Positions 44,924-53,657 of a stretch of 64,000 nt of DNA are shown one piece after another (position 1 is the first letter of the stretch; each line of letters begins with the position of its first letter). Under the pieces are notes generated by a model. That model made no database searches. It was given only the letters and a program-made list of their open reading frames with translations, and had not been told where the DNA came from. A program made the position numbers and the translations under genes. The stretch is from Planctomycetota bacterium (GTDB taxonomy: Bacteria; Planctomycetota; Phycisphaerae; Sedimentisphaerales; Anaerohalosphaeraceae): NCBI GenBank assembly GCA_029552545.1, contig JAKPDO010000028.1, positions 124,001 through 188,000 of the forward strand, read 5' to 3'.

Positions 44924-46414
44924 ATGGCACCTGATAACAATCTGGATGATGATATTCTTCAGTGCAGGGCAGAAATTTTGCGTGCTCTCGGTAAGACTGA
45001 GGGAAACGCACAGGCAAAGGAGGATGAATCCGTAGATACAGACAATCTGGATACAGAAGATGCATTTCCAGGGCCGGATGAGGGCTTGACAAACCTGGCA
45101 GAACCACCGTCACAACAATCCGCTGAAAGTGAGAACGAAGAGCTCAACTCAAAATCCGGCTCCTTTGGGGACACCGCGTTTGAACTTTTTGAGGAAAATC
45201 CTTCGGATACTCCGCCAGTTCCTTCTGATGCCGGAGATTCCCCTGAGTCTTCAGAAAAGTCCGCTTCTTCCGGTCCGGAAGCCAAAACGCTGTTTTTCCC
45301 GAAGGATTTCGAATCCCTTCAAAAGATTCTTCATCTCCTGAAAGAACAAAAAGAAAATCTTTCCCAAACCTGTCAGGAACAGGAAAAACACATTGCATTT
45401 CTGACGGAAGAACTGGAACAGCTCAGGGAAAAACTTCAGGAATCCCAACAAACCTGCTCTGCTCTCGGCGAAGAAAACATCCACCTGAAAACAATTCAGA
45501 AACAGACGGAACAATTGACACTCCGGATTCAGCAGATGGAGGGTGAAATTAAGGAGCTGCATCAGCAGATTTCCGCTTTGAAAGAGGAAAATCTCCGGCT
45601 GCTTCAGGAAAAAACACAATTGTCTGAAGCGATTGCCGCAGAGCGTCAAAACAGACAAACGATCGAAAACCGACAGGCCGCCAACCTGCAGGAAATTAAC
45701 GCACTTCTAAAAAAGCTCGACGACCTCCAGATAACCATTGCGTCTCTCAACCAGGAAAATGAAAGTTTGCGGCAGCAAAATTCCTCCCTACATCAGCAGA
45801 TTCATCTGCTTGAGCAGACCATCGGAAAACAGCAAACGGAATCACTGAACACTATTGCTGCACTTCGGGAAGAACTGCAGGACAAGAGCCGACAAATCGA
45901 GACATGGAAGATGGAATACGACCGGTTGTGTGAACAAATCGAATCGGAACGGGAATCTGACGCAGACTTCTCGGCCTCTGATACACACACCGGAGAATCG
46001 GTCTTCTCAACGAAAGAAAAGGAAACTGACTCGTCTGTGGAGTCTGCCGTCTTTTCGGAAGAGGACAATGAAGATTTTTCAATTCCTCATTTTGACTTGT
46101 CTGAACAGATTCTTTCTGTCCAGCGGAAAGAAAGCAGTGCCCGCCGTCAGCCCCCTTCAGGCGGTACAGCCGTTCCGAACGAATCAATTCGAAAGGTTGT
46201 TCATCAGTTCATCAGTACTTCGCAAACCGACGATTCTTCATGCCCCGCCGCCGCCGAAGAAAATTCCTTCCGGTCGGCGTTGGAACCCGTTTCTTTTTCT
46301 CGGAAAGCGGCCGCCGCAGATGCGGATGCTGTTCTTTCTGAAATTGTCCGAAGGGATATCGAACGGTTCTGCCGCAATCATCAAGGAGTTTACATTGAGT
46401 TTCCGAGCGGATAA
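44924..46414 (+). CDS. Coiled-coil protein of unknown function
   Basis: 496 residues, acidic and without signal peptide or membrane helix. Residues 1-125 are low-complexity and rich in E, S and D. A long heptad-patterned coiled coil spans about 125-350 (repeats of LxxxLEQLREKLQE type). A Ser/Glu-rich linker follows, then a short conserved-looking tail (VRRDIERFCRNHQGVYIEF). I do not recognise the family. AGGGAG precedes the start, and the stop is 5 bp from the next gene, a degenerate ParA-like membrane protein, so the two probably form a complex or pathway. Confidence 0.7.
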   Translation: MAPDNNLDDDILQCRAEILRALGKTEGNAQAKEDESVDTDNLDTEDAFPGPDEGLTNLAEPPSQQSAESENEELNSKSGSFGDTAFELFEENPSDTPPVPSDAGDSPESSEKSASSGPEAKTLFFPKDFESLQKILHLLKEQKENLSQTCQEQEKHIAFLTEELEQLREKLQESQQTCSALGEENIHLKTIQKQTEQLTLRIQQMEGEIKELHQQISALKEENLRLLQEKTQLSEAIAAERQNRQTIENRQAANLQEINALLKKLDDLQITIASLNQENESLRQQNSSLHQQIHLLEQTIGKQQTESLNTIAALREELQDKSRQIETWKMEYDRLCEQIESERESDADFSASDTHTGESVFSTKEKETDSSVESAVFSEEDNEDFSIPHFDLSEQILSVQRKESSARRQPPSGGTAVPNESIRKVVHQFISTSQTDDSSCPAAAEENSFRSALEPVSFSRKAAAADADAVLSEIVRRDIERFCRNHQGVYIEFPSG

Positions 46415-46419
46415 GAAAG

Positions 46420-47217
46420 ATGGCCGGGATTATCCAGACCAGCGGACTCCAGGGATGGTTGGATACGATTTTCGGGACAGTCTGGACGTATTTCGTTCTG
46501 GGACTTTTCTTTGCGGCTGTCCTGGCAGCTGTTCTGATTCGCTCTCTTCAGCCGGGAATCCTTTCCCGGCGTAAAAATGCTGAAAAACAGGGCCTGTTGC
46601 ATAAGGGGCTTTCCCCCGGTCAAGAAACGCAGCTTTTCGAAACCCTGCAAAAGGAACCCGCTGTTTCTAAAACAGTGCTTTTGGCTGCGGCAGGTCTGGA
46701 TTGTCTGCCTGTTACCGTTCCAATACGGCTGGCTCTGCTTTCCTGCCGTTCAAAGAACAGCTGTCTGCTGATCGATCTCGATACGAAACGAGATGCCGTC
46801 TGGAAAGCATTCGGGAAGCCCTCGTCGAACGGCTCGTCCCCTGTGCCGGCGGAATCCGGTCTGGAGAATCTGTCCCTTGTTCCGGCACACTATTTTGACC
46901 AAACCCGCCAGATGAATCTGGCACCCCTTCTTCGCCAAGTGAAGAATCAATACAAACTGATTCTGCTCAACGCTCCTTATTTGGACGGTCATCCGGACCG
47001 CAAAATGATTGCCGCCTCTGCAGACTATGCTGTGCTCTTTGCCAAAGAAGACAGCCAGCTCCGACGGCTGATGCATCTTTGTGAAAGCCAAGGGTGCAAA
47101 GTTCTCGGCTGTTACAAACTGCTGAAATCGTCTGCTGAGGACCATTTCCCCAACAGGGATGCCGCCGCCGCATCCGCAACCCAGACCGTCTTCGAAAGAA
47201 CCGGCCAGAGACAGTGA
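46420..47217 (+). CDS. Membrane-anchored ParA/BY-kinase-like protein lacking Walker A
   Basis: 265 residues. A transmembrane helix lies at about 22-41. Residues 84-240 follow the layout of MinD/ParA and bacterial tyrosine kinase (CpsD/Wzc) ATPase domains: CLLIDLDTKRDAVWKAFG at 115-132 aligns with the Walker A' VLLIDxDxR motif, and YKLILLNAPYLDG at 178-190 with Walker B (YDxIIIDxPP). The P-loop itself is replaced by LLAAAGLDCLPVTVPIR, with no GK[ST]. It is therefore probably a non-hydrolysing paralogue. The last 106 bp overlap the convergent YqgF-PGL gene. Confidence 0.65.
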   Translation: MAGIIQTSGLQGWLDTIFGTVWTYFVLGLFFAAVLAAVLIRSLQPGILSRRKNAEKQGLLHKGLSPGQETQLFETLQKEPAVSKTVLLAAAGLDCLPVTVPIRLALLSCRSKNSCLLIDLDTKRDAVWKAFGKPSSNGSSPVPAESGLENLSLVPAHYFDQTRQMNLAPLLRQVKNQYKLILLNAPYLDGHPDRKMIAASADYAVLFAKEDSQLRRLMHLCESQGCKVLGCYKLLKSSAEDHFPNRDAAAASATQTVFERTGQRQ

Positions 47218-48299
47218 GCCGGATAAACCGCCGGAGCCGGCGGATGAGTCAGCAATGTACAGAGAATCGGTGCCTTTTCCGCTCCGCTGAGCACAACCAG
47301 AATCGAACCGGCAGTCTGAATAACCGGAACTGTCAGCGTCAGACGCTTTCGTCCATCCGGCCCCTCTACCGCCTGCACCATCCGGCGGCTCTCCGAAAGG
47401 ACCGGCGAACCTGGAAACAAGGAGGCGATATGACCGTCAGTGCCGACTCCCAGCAGAACCAAATCCAGCGATGGAACCTGTCCGGGCTGCAAGTCGAAAA
47501 CCTTCTGCAGTTTTTCTTCATAACGAATGGCCGTTTCCTGCAAATCCGCCGCTTCTCCCTCCATCCGGTACACTCGTTCGGGCGGTATGGGCAGTTTTTT
47601 CAGAAAGGTTTCTGTGGCCAGATGATAATTGCTGGCTGCGTCAGAAGGACTTACGGCCCGCTCATCCGTCCAGAACCAGTACACGTTCTTCCAGTCAATT
47701 TTTTGGGCATCGGACGATTGGCCCAGATGCTCAAAAAAACGCCGGGGAGTTCGTCCTCCGCATAAAGCAACCGCAAATCGGCCTTTCTCCCTGAGTGCCC
47801 GTTGTGCACAGGAAAGAAACTCCGACAGCACCTCCCGGGCCAGCGTTTCTTCATCTGAAGTTCGGACAAACCGTCCGGGAAATTCCGCCAATGCCTGCTT
47901 TCGGGCTTCCAAAAATCCCTCCAGAATCGCCGCCGCCGCCACAGCATCCAAACGCTTCTTTCGTTTTTTTCGGGTAAGCTCCATAGCGGCCAGTTTCTCC
48001 TGCGCCTCAAAACTGCTCAGACGTTCATCAAAGAAAAGAATCGGCAGCGGAAGAGACTTTTTCAGTTCTTCTGCAAACCGGCGCACCTTCGCTGCGCGCG
48101 GTCCTTCCGTTCCGTCCATATTATAAGGAAGCCCAATGACCACGGCATCGAGTTGATAGGATTCAAGAGCCCTGCGAATCCCGGCCGGGGAATTTTCAGC
48201 TCCCTCCAGCACCATCAAAGGGGAGACAACCCGTTCAGAGGCGTCACAAAGAGCCAACCCTGTTCTTTTATCCCCGTGATCAATCGCCAAAAACCGCAT
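47112..48299 (-). CDS. Fusion of YqgF/RuvX nuclease domain and 6-phosphogluconolactonase
   Basis: One open frame of 395 residues. Residues 1-132 are a complete YqgF (RuvX) domain: D7 in IDHGDKRTGLAL, IGLPYNMDGTEG, E92 in FDERLSSFEA and D118 in RLDAVAAAAIL, as in RNase H-fold nucleases that mature 16S rRNA. Residues 135-395 are 6-phosphogluconolactonase (DevB/Pgl): FAVALCGGRTPRRFFEHL, WTDERAVSPSDAASNY and LGVGTDGHIASLFPGSP. There is no stop or frame change at the junction. The start has a weak AAAGG. It lies 17 bp after manC. Confidence 0.9.
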   Translation of the reverse strand: MRFLAIDHGDKRTGLALCDASERVVSPLMVLEGAENSPAGIRRALESYQLDAVVIGLPYNMDGTEGPRAAKVRRFAEELKKSLPLPILFFDERLSSFEAQEKLAAMELTRKKRKKRLDAVAAAAILEGFLEARKQALAEFPGRFVRTSDEETLAREVLSEFLSCAQRALREKGRFAVALCGGRTPRRFFEHLGQSSDAQKIDWKNVYWFWTDERAVSPSDAASNYHLATETFLKKLPIPPERVYRMEGEAADLQETAIRYEEKLQKVFDLQPGQVPSLDLVLLGVGTDGHIASLFPGSPVLSESRRMVQAVEGPDGRKRLTLTVPVIQTAGSILVVLSGAEKAPILCTLLTHPPAPAVYPAHCLWPVLSKTVWVADAAAASLLGKWSSADDFSSL

Positions 48300-48316
48300 T
48301 TCAGGGCCTTTGCCGA

Positions 48317-49393
48317 TTACAGATAATTCGTTTTGCCTTCGCTTTCCAGCCGGCGGAGGAGTTCTTTGATTCGATGGGCCTGGTGAATTGGGCAAATCAG
48401 GGTCGCATCCGGACTGTGGGCTACGATAACATTCTCCATCCCAATCATCGCAATCAAATGATCGGACGATTCTGCAGCTACAATCGTATTTCGGCAATCC
48501 AGCAAACAGTGCTGACCTGCAACGACCGTATTCTGATTGGAATCAGAAGAAATAATATCCGCTAAGGCCGCGAAAGAGCCCATATCCAGCCAGCGGCACG
48601 ACAGCGGAATCCCGTAAATCTGAGGGGCCTTTTCAAGAACAGCATAGTCAATGCTGATTTTCGGAAGGCGGGGAAACCATTCCTCCAAAGCCGAGTACTG
48701 ATCCGGCCCTCCCCAGGCGGAACGAATTTTTTCCAGCGGCTCGCTCGATTCGGGCAGAAACGTCTTCAGATGCTTCAAAATCGTTTTGGCCTTCCAGACA
48801 AACATCCCCGAGTTCCAGAAATATCCGCCTTGGGCCAAAAATCGTTCTGCGGTTTTTTGATCAGGTTTTTCCCGAAATTCGGCAACCGGAAAAATCCTGT
48901 TTTTCTCGTCCTGAATCTCCAGACGAATATAGCCGTACTGTGTTGCTGGAAAAGCGGGTTTGATTCCAAACGTCAAGAGGGCTTCAGGATGGTCTTTCAC
49001 AAAACGGATTGCAGTCTGAAGAGCGTCTAAAAAGGGTTCCGCCGGCTGAAGGATATGGTCCGAAGTCACCACCGCCATCACCGCTTCCGGGTCCGTTTTT
49101 TGAAGGACAGCCGCCGCCAGACCGATGGCCCCCGCCGTATCCCGAACGCACGGCTCCGGAATGATATTGTCCTTGGGCAGTTCACTTAAGTTTTCAGAAA
49201 CCTGCTCGGCGTAATCGGCATTCGTTAAAACCAGGATATTGCGGAGGTCAAACAGCCGATTTAGCCGTTCGAAACTATCCCGCAAAAGCGTTCGGCCGTT
49301 CAGGAGTTTTAATATCTGCTTCGGGCGCGACTGGCGGCTCAAAGGCCACAACCGCTGCCCGGAACCGCCCGCCATAATGACGGCAAAATCCAT
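48317..49393 (-). CDS. manC: Mannose-1-phosphate guanylyltransferase
   Basis: Makes GDP-mannose from mannose 1-phosphate and GTP for glycan synthesis. The nucleotidyltransferase signature MAGGSGQRLWPLSRQSRPKQ is at residues 8-27. VVTSDHIL and FREKPDQKTA are further family motifs. The 358-residue length matches the single-domain form without the isomerase part. AAGGAGA precedes the start. It lies between the KDG-kinase-like gene and the YqgF-PGL fusion in one minus-strand operon. Confidence 0.93.
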   Translation of the reverse strand: MDFAVIMAGGSGQRLWPLSRQSRPKQILKLLNGRTLLRDSFERLNRLFDLRNILVLTNADYAEQVSENLSELPKDNIIPEPCVRDTAGAIGLAAAVLQKTDPEAVMAVVTSDHILQPAEPFLDALQTAIRFVKDHPEALLTFGIKPAFPATQYGYIRLEIQDEKNRIFPVAEFREKPDQKTAERFLAQGGYFWNSGMFVWKAKTILKHLKTFLPESSEPLEKIRSAWGGPDQYSALEEWFPRLPKISIDYAVLEKAPQIYGIPLSCRWLDMGSFAALADIISSDSNQNTVVAGQHCLLDCRNTIVAAESSDHLIAMIGMENVIVAHSPDATLICPIHQAHRIKELLRRLESEGKTNYL

Positions 49394-49444
49394 TCGACCT
49401 GTCTCCTTTTCCCGCCAGCCGTCCTGAGCGGACCACCTGGCGAT

Positions 49445-50524
49445 TTACCGCTTCACGCGGGCATTGCCTTCCCAGATGCTCCAAATCTGCTCTTCATCCG
49501 CCGGCTGTGCATAATCCGTCAAAAGCGTGGTTGCCAGGGCTCCGGCCGCCCATCCAAACTGAACCCATTTGGCCGGCTCCCAGCCCTTCAAAATGGCATA
49601 CAGCAGACCGCCGACAAACCCATCCCCCCCGCCGATGCGGTCCAACACGGTGATTTCACGGGGTTCAATCACATACCAGTCATTCCCCTCCGCCATAATC
49701 GCCCCCCACAAATGACGCTCAGTGCTGAGCACCTGCCGCAACGTTGTGGCAAAAACGGATGCGTTCGGGAAGGTCTTCTTGACACAGGAAATCATCCCCT
49801 TGAAACTGTCAATCTTGGCGGCAATGTCCTTGCCCCCTGCCTCCGGCCCCTCGATGCCGAGTGCCAGCTGGAAATCCTCTTCATTGCCGACCAGAATATC
49901 CGAAACCGACGCAATTTCCGTGAAGATAGCCCGCAATTCCTTCTCCCGATTCTTCCAGAACGAGGCCCGATAGTTCAGGTCGAAAGAAATCTTCGTCCCA
50001 TACCGTTTGGCGGCACGAGCCAGTTCCAGGCAAAACTGCCCTGTCTCCGGCGAAAGAGCCCCAATCAGCCCCGACATATGGACAATCTGCACCCCTTCTT
50101 TTCCGAAGAGACGCTCCAAATCAAAATCCTTCACATTCAGCGTCCGTCCCACCTCACCAGCCCGGTCATTGTGCACGCGAGGTCCGCGGCTGCCGTATCC
50201 GCTGTCGGCCAGATTGAACTGATGCCGGTGCCCCCACGGCCCGCCCTGCGGGACTTCCTTGCCTTCATATTCCATATGGCGAGAGGCCAGGTCATCTTTG
50301 ATAAATTGGGCAATCGGGCTGTCTTTGACAAAGGTTGTCAGGACTTTGACGCGAAGCCCCAAATACGATGAAACGCTGGCGACATTCGTCTCCGCGCTGG
50401 TGGCCTGCATCATCAGAAGACGTGCACAATGCATCGGCTGACCATTCAGCGGCGTCAAGCGAACCCCCATACTGGTTGGAACAACGAGATGATACTGACA
50501 ACCTTTCTTCAATTCGAGACCCAT
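49445..50524 (-). CDS. kdgK: PfkB-family sugar kinase, probable 2-keto-3-deoxygluconate kinase
   Basis: Likely phosphorylates 2-keto-3-deoxygluconate, the product of pectin and uronate breakdown, to KDPG. The PfkB fold is shown by ISFDLNYRASFWKN and by the C-terminal signature DRIGGGDGFVGGLLYA with the catalytic aspartate. Its N-terminus is slightly unusual (GVRLTPLNGQPM), as in KdgK-like members. 359 residues is longer than E. coli KdgK (309). AAAGGGT precedes the start. The pectate lyase elsewhere in the window supports, but does not prove, the substrate. Confidence 0.78.
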   Translation of the reverse strand: MGLELKKGCQYHLVVPTSMGVRLTPLNGQPMHCARLLMMQATSAETNVASVSSYLGLRVKVLTTFVKDSPIAQFIKDDLASRHMEYEGKEVPQGGPWGHRHQFNLADSGYGSRGPRVHNDRAGEVGRTLNVKDFDLERLFGKEGVQIVHMSGLIGALSPETGQFCLELARAAKRYGTKISFDLNYRASFWKNREKELRAIFTEIASVSDILVGNEEDFQLALGIEGPEAGGKDIAAKIDSFKGMISCVKKTFPNASVFATTLRQVLSTERHLWGAIMAEGNDWYVIEPREITVLDRIGGGDGFVGGLLYAILKGWEPAKWVQFGWAAGALATTLLTDYAQPADEEQIWSIWEGNARVKR

Positions 50525-50582
50525 GAAAATACCCTTTCCTTACCCAAAACCCAGACAATTTTCCAAGCCGATGTCTGGACAG

Positions 50583-50611
50583 TTTGTACCGCAAAAAGAC
50601 AGATTCATCAA
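50583..50611 (-). promoter_or_regulatory. Promoter of the kdgK-manC operon
   Basis: Minus-strand TTGATG (complement at 50606-50611) and TACAAA (complement at 50583-50588) are 17 bp apart. A 7-bp inverted repeat, CCAGACA/TGTCTGG at 50551-50578, lies in the leader just after the predicted start. Confidence 0.5.
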
Positions 50612-50649
50612 GTCTTTTCTGACGGGAGAAGCGGAAACAGGAACAATCT

Positions 50650-51813
50650 TTAAGCCGTCTTGACAAAAGGACTTAGCTGGCGAAGGCGATGAATAATCGG
50701 CCCGATTTTCTCGCCGACAAAATCGACCTCCTGCTGGGTGTTGAAACGGCTCAGACTGAACCGTACGGAGCCGTGAGCCGCCGTAAAGGGGACTCCCATC
50801 GCCCGCATCACATGAGAGGGTTCCAGAGAACCGGATGTACAGGCCGAGCCGGAACTGGCACAGATGCCGTACTGATTGAGCATCATCAAAATCGATTCGC
50901 CTTCCACGTACTCGAAACTCACATTGAGTGTATTCGGGAGCCGATTCTGACGGTCGCCGTTGACTATCGTATCCGGACACGTCGCCAGAATTTTGGCCTC
51001 CAGGCGATCCCGAAGGGCCCGGACTCGTGTATTCTCATCCTCCATATAGGCTCCGGCTAATTCGGCGGCCTTGCCCAGACCGATGATGCCCGGCACATTT
51101 TCCGTCCCTCCCCTCCGGCCCGCTTCCTGATGCCCTCCCAGAATAAAAGGCACCAGACGAACGCCGCGGCGGATATAAAGAACGCCGATTCCCTTAGGCG
51201 CGTGCAGTTTATGTCCGGACAAGCTGAGCATATCAATCGTGCTGTCCTTCAGATTCAGCGGGATTTTCCCGACAGCCTGTGCCGCATCGGTGTGAAACGG
51301 CACCCCACGAGCCCGGCAAAGAGCCCCGATTCCCTCTATCGGGAAAATCACGCCGGTCTCATTGTTGGCATACATAATCGTCACCAGGGCTGTGTTGTCA
51401 TCGAGCACCTCCGCCAGCTCATCCAGACTCAGCCGTCCCTGTCGGTCAACGGACAATTCATAAATCTCATAGCCGTGCTGTTCGAGATGCCGGCAGGGAC
51501 TTAAAATCGCCGGATGTTCCACACGGGTGGTAATAATTTTTCGCTTGCGCGGATAGGCTGCCAGCGTGCCGTGTATCGCCGTATTGTCGCTTTCGGTGCC
51601 GCCGCTGGTAAAAAGAATCTCATCGGGCTGGCAGCCGAGCAGTGCAGCAATCCGCTCGCGGGCCTGCTGAATCTTCTTGGCTACTCGACCCCCGAAACTG
51701 TGCATGCTGGAGGGATTGCCGTACCATTGCTCAAAATACGGCAGCATCTCCTCGACGACAGCCGGGTCCACTTTCGTGGTGGCGTTGTTATCCATATAAA
51801 TCACTGGGTCCAT
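50650..51813 (-). CDS. nifS: Cysteine desulfurase, NifS/IscS type
   Basis: PLP enzyme that takes sulfur from cysteine and passes it to the NifU scaffold. YMDNNATTKVDP is at the N-terminus. LSLSGHKLHAPKGIG carries the PLP lysine, and SSGSACTSGSLEPSHV the active-site cysteine on its mobile loop. The start at 51813 is preceded by GGAGAG and lies one base after the nifU stop; upstream in-frame codons overlap nifU. The length of 387 residues is normal. Last gene of the rrf2-cysK-cysE-nadA-nifU-nifS operon. Confidence 0.96.
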   Translation of the reverse strand: MDPVIYMDNNATTKVDPAVVEEMLPYFEQWYGNPSSMHSFGGRVAKKIQQARERIAALLGCQPDEILFTSGGTESDNTAIHGTLAAYPRKRKIITTRVEHPAILSPCRHLEQHGYEIYELSVDRQGRLSLDELAEVLDDNTALVTIMYANNETGVIFPIEGIGALCRARGVPFHTDAAQAVGKIPLNLKDSTIDMLSLSGHKLHAPKGIGVLYIRRGVRLVPFILGGHQEAGRRGGTENVPGIIGLGKAAELAGAYMEDENTRVRALRDRLEAKILATCPDTIVNGDRQNRLPNTLNVSFEYVEGESILMMLNQYGICASSGSACTSGSLEPSHVMRAMGVPFTAAHGSVRFSLSRFNTQQEVDFVGEKIGPIIHRLRQLSPFVKTA

Positions 51814-51814
51814 C

Positions 51815-52705
51815 TTAACTCTCCTGATGGTTGTGAGGCCGCTGAGCAGAATCCGTCTCTTCTTCGACAATCAAATCCGGGCTGACATATTCGTGAAGTT
51901 TGGCCTCGACGATTTCCTTCATCGTATAATCGGCCAGTTTGCAGCTGGCGCACATTCCGCGAAACGCCACAATCACACGGTTGCCGACTACATCAATCAA
52001 TTCAATATCGCCGCCGTGAGCCCGCATGGCAGGCCGGACCTGCTCCCCAAGCACTTCCTGAATCAGCGCGATTTTCTGGATATTGGTCAGTTTTCGAGGC
52101 TGCGGCTCCGGAGCGGTGCGCAGCTGGCGAACTTTATCGCCCTGAACTTCCTCAATCAGTTTTTCAATCTGTCCTTTGCAGCCGCCGCATCCGCCGCCGG
52201 CCTTGCAGTAGTTTGTCACCTGTTCCACCGTGGTCAGATTGTTGTCCCGGACAACCCGGCGGATTTCCTCATCCGTAACACCGAAGCAGGTACAGACAAT
52301 CTTTCCGCTTTTGACGGCGGGCGGAGCCCCTTTTCCCTTCGAGCGGTAATAGGCGATGGCGGCCATCAGCGCCTCATGGCCCATCACCGAACAGTGCATC
52401 TTCTGTTCCGGAAGCCCGCCCAGCCGCTCTACAATATCCTTGTTGGTGATTTTTTCCGCTTCTTCAAGCGTCAGCCCCTTGACCATTTCCGTCAAAACAG
52501 ACGAAGAGGCAATCGCACTGGCGCATCCGAACGTCTGAAACTTGGCATCGGCAATCCGCCCGTCCGGGCCGAGCTTAAACGTAAACGTCAACGCATCGCC
52601 GCAGGCCAGTGAACCCACCTCGCCGATGCCGTCCGGATTTTCAATCCGACCGACATTCTTCGGATTCAGAAAGTGTTCCATTACTTTATCTGTATAATCC
52701 CACAT
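51815..52705 (-). CDS. nifU: Iron-sulfur cluster scaffold NifU, three-domain form
   Basis: Assembles Fe-S clusters using sulfur from NifS. The IscU-type N-terminal domain has cysteines in LACGDALTF, FGCASAIA and MHCSVMGHEA. The middle Fer2_BFD-like domain binds a 2Fe-2S cluster through CTCFGV and CKAGGGCGGC. The C-terminal NifU/Nfu domain has GMCASCKLA (CxxC). The full-length form (296 residues) is typical of nitrogen-fixing and some anaerobic bacteria. No nitrogenase genes are in the window, so it likely serves general Fe-S assembly. GGAG precedes the start. Confidence 0.95.
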   Translation of the reverse strand: MWDYTDKVMEHFLNPKNVGRIENPDGIGEVGSLACGDALTFTFKLGPDGRIADAKFQTFGCASAIASSSVLTEMVKGLTLEEAEKITNKDIVERLGGLPEQKMHCSVMGHEALMAAIAYYRSKGKGAPPAVKSGKIVCTCFGVTDEEIRRVVRDNNLTTVEQVTNYCKAGGGCGGCKGQIEKLIEEVQGDKVRQLRTAPEPQPRKLTNIQKIALIQEVLGEQVRPAMRAHGGDIELIDVVGNRVIVAFRGMCASCKLADYTMKEIVEAKLHEYVSPDLIVEEETDSAQRPHNHQES

Positions 52706-52742
52706 GGCTTGAACTCCGGATTTTGAACGGCTTTGCCGGTTT

Positions 52743-53657
52743 CTATCCTTCCGGCAAAATTTCCATCATTCGTTCAAGGGCTTTTCGAGCCCTGATTGCA
52801 ACCGCTTCCGGCACCTCAATTCGGTATTCCATATCCTGGAGCGACCAGAGCAGTTTTTCCAGGGTAATCTTCTTCATATTCGGACAAATCGAAAACTCGC
52901 TGACCGGAACAAATGTTTTCTCCGGATATTTCCTCCGGAGGGTATGCACAATGCCTTCCTCGGTAGCAATGAGAAACACGTCGACTTTGCTCTGCCCGGC
53001 AAATCGAATCATTCCGCCGGTACTGAGCAGCTCGTCAGCCATCCGACGGATTTCAGGTCCGCATTCCGGATGAGCCAGCACAAGGGCGTTCGGATACTGC
53101 TGCCGGGCTTTTTCAATGTCTTCCGGGCTGATTTTTAAATGAGTCGGGCAATAGCCGGGCCACAGAATCAGCGAACGTCCGGTTCGGTCAGCGACAAATT
53201 GTCCCAAATGACGGTCCGGTATAAAAATGATCGGGCGGTCCTGCGGAAGCCGACTGACCAGCTGAACGGCATTGCTGCTGGTGCAGCAGTAATCGCTGAG
53301 GGCCTTAACATCCGCCGGCGAGTTTACATAGCAAACCACCAGCGCATCCGGATGCTTCTGCTTAAGCAGTTCCAGCTGCTGGACCGTAATCATATCCGCC
53401 ATTGGACAGCCGGCCGTAATATCCGGCAACAGCACTGTCTTTTTCGGCGACAAAATGGCGGCCGTCTCCGCCATAAACAAAACACCGCAGAAGACAATCA
53501 CATCGGCCTGGGTCTTGGAGGCCTGAATGCTCAACCCCAGAGAATCCCCGACGAAATCCGCGATATCCTGAATCGGTCCCGGCTGGTAATTATGGGCCAG
53601 AATCACCGCATTTCGCTGTTTCTTGAGAGCCTGAATTTGTTCTTCAATTGTGCTCAT
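52743..53657 (-). CDS. nadA: Quinolinate synthase
   Basis: Condenses iminoaspartate with dihydroxyacetone phosphate to form quinolinate for NAD synthesis, using a 4Fe-4S cluster. The three cluster cysteines appear in VNSPADVKALSDYCCTSSN, LAHPECGPEIR and FSICPNMKK. VILAHNYQPGPIQDIADFVGDSLGLS is the N-terminal signature. It overlaps cysE by 14 bp. The neighbours nifU-nifS probably supply its cluster. nadB and nadC are not seen here. Confidence 0.96.
   Translation of the reverse strand: MSTIEEQIQALKKQRNAVILAHNYQPGPIQDIADFVGDSLGLSIQASKTQADVIVFCGVLFMAETAAILSPKKTVLLPDITAGCPMADMITVQQLELLKQKHPDALVVCYVNSPADVKALSDYCCTSSNAVQLVSRLPQDRPIIFIPDRHLGQFVADRTGRSLILWPGYCPTHLKISPEDIEKARQQYPNALVLAHPECGPEIRRMADELLSTGGMIRFAGQSKVDVFLIATEEGIVHTLRRKYPEKTFVPVSEFSICPNMKKITLEKLLWSLQDMEYRIEVPEAVAIRARKALERMMEILPEG

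Noticed and set aside
51815-52705. A nitrogen-fixation locus, suggested by nifU and nifS
   Set aside because: No nitrogenase or nif regulator genes are present; the cysteine and NAD genes in the operon fit general Fe-S assembly.
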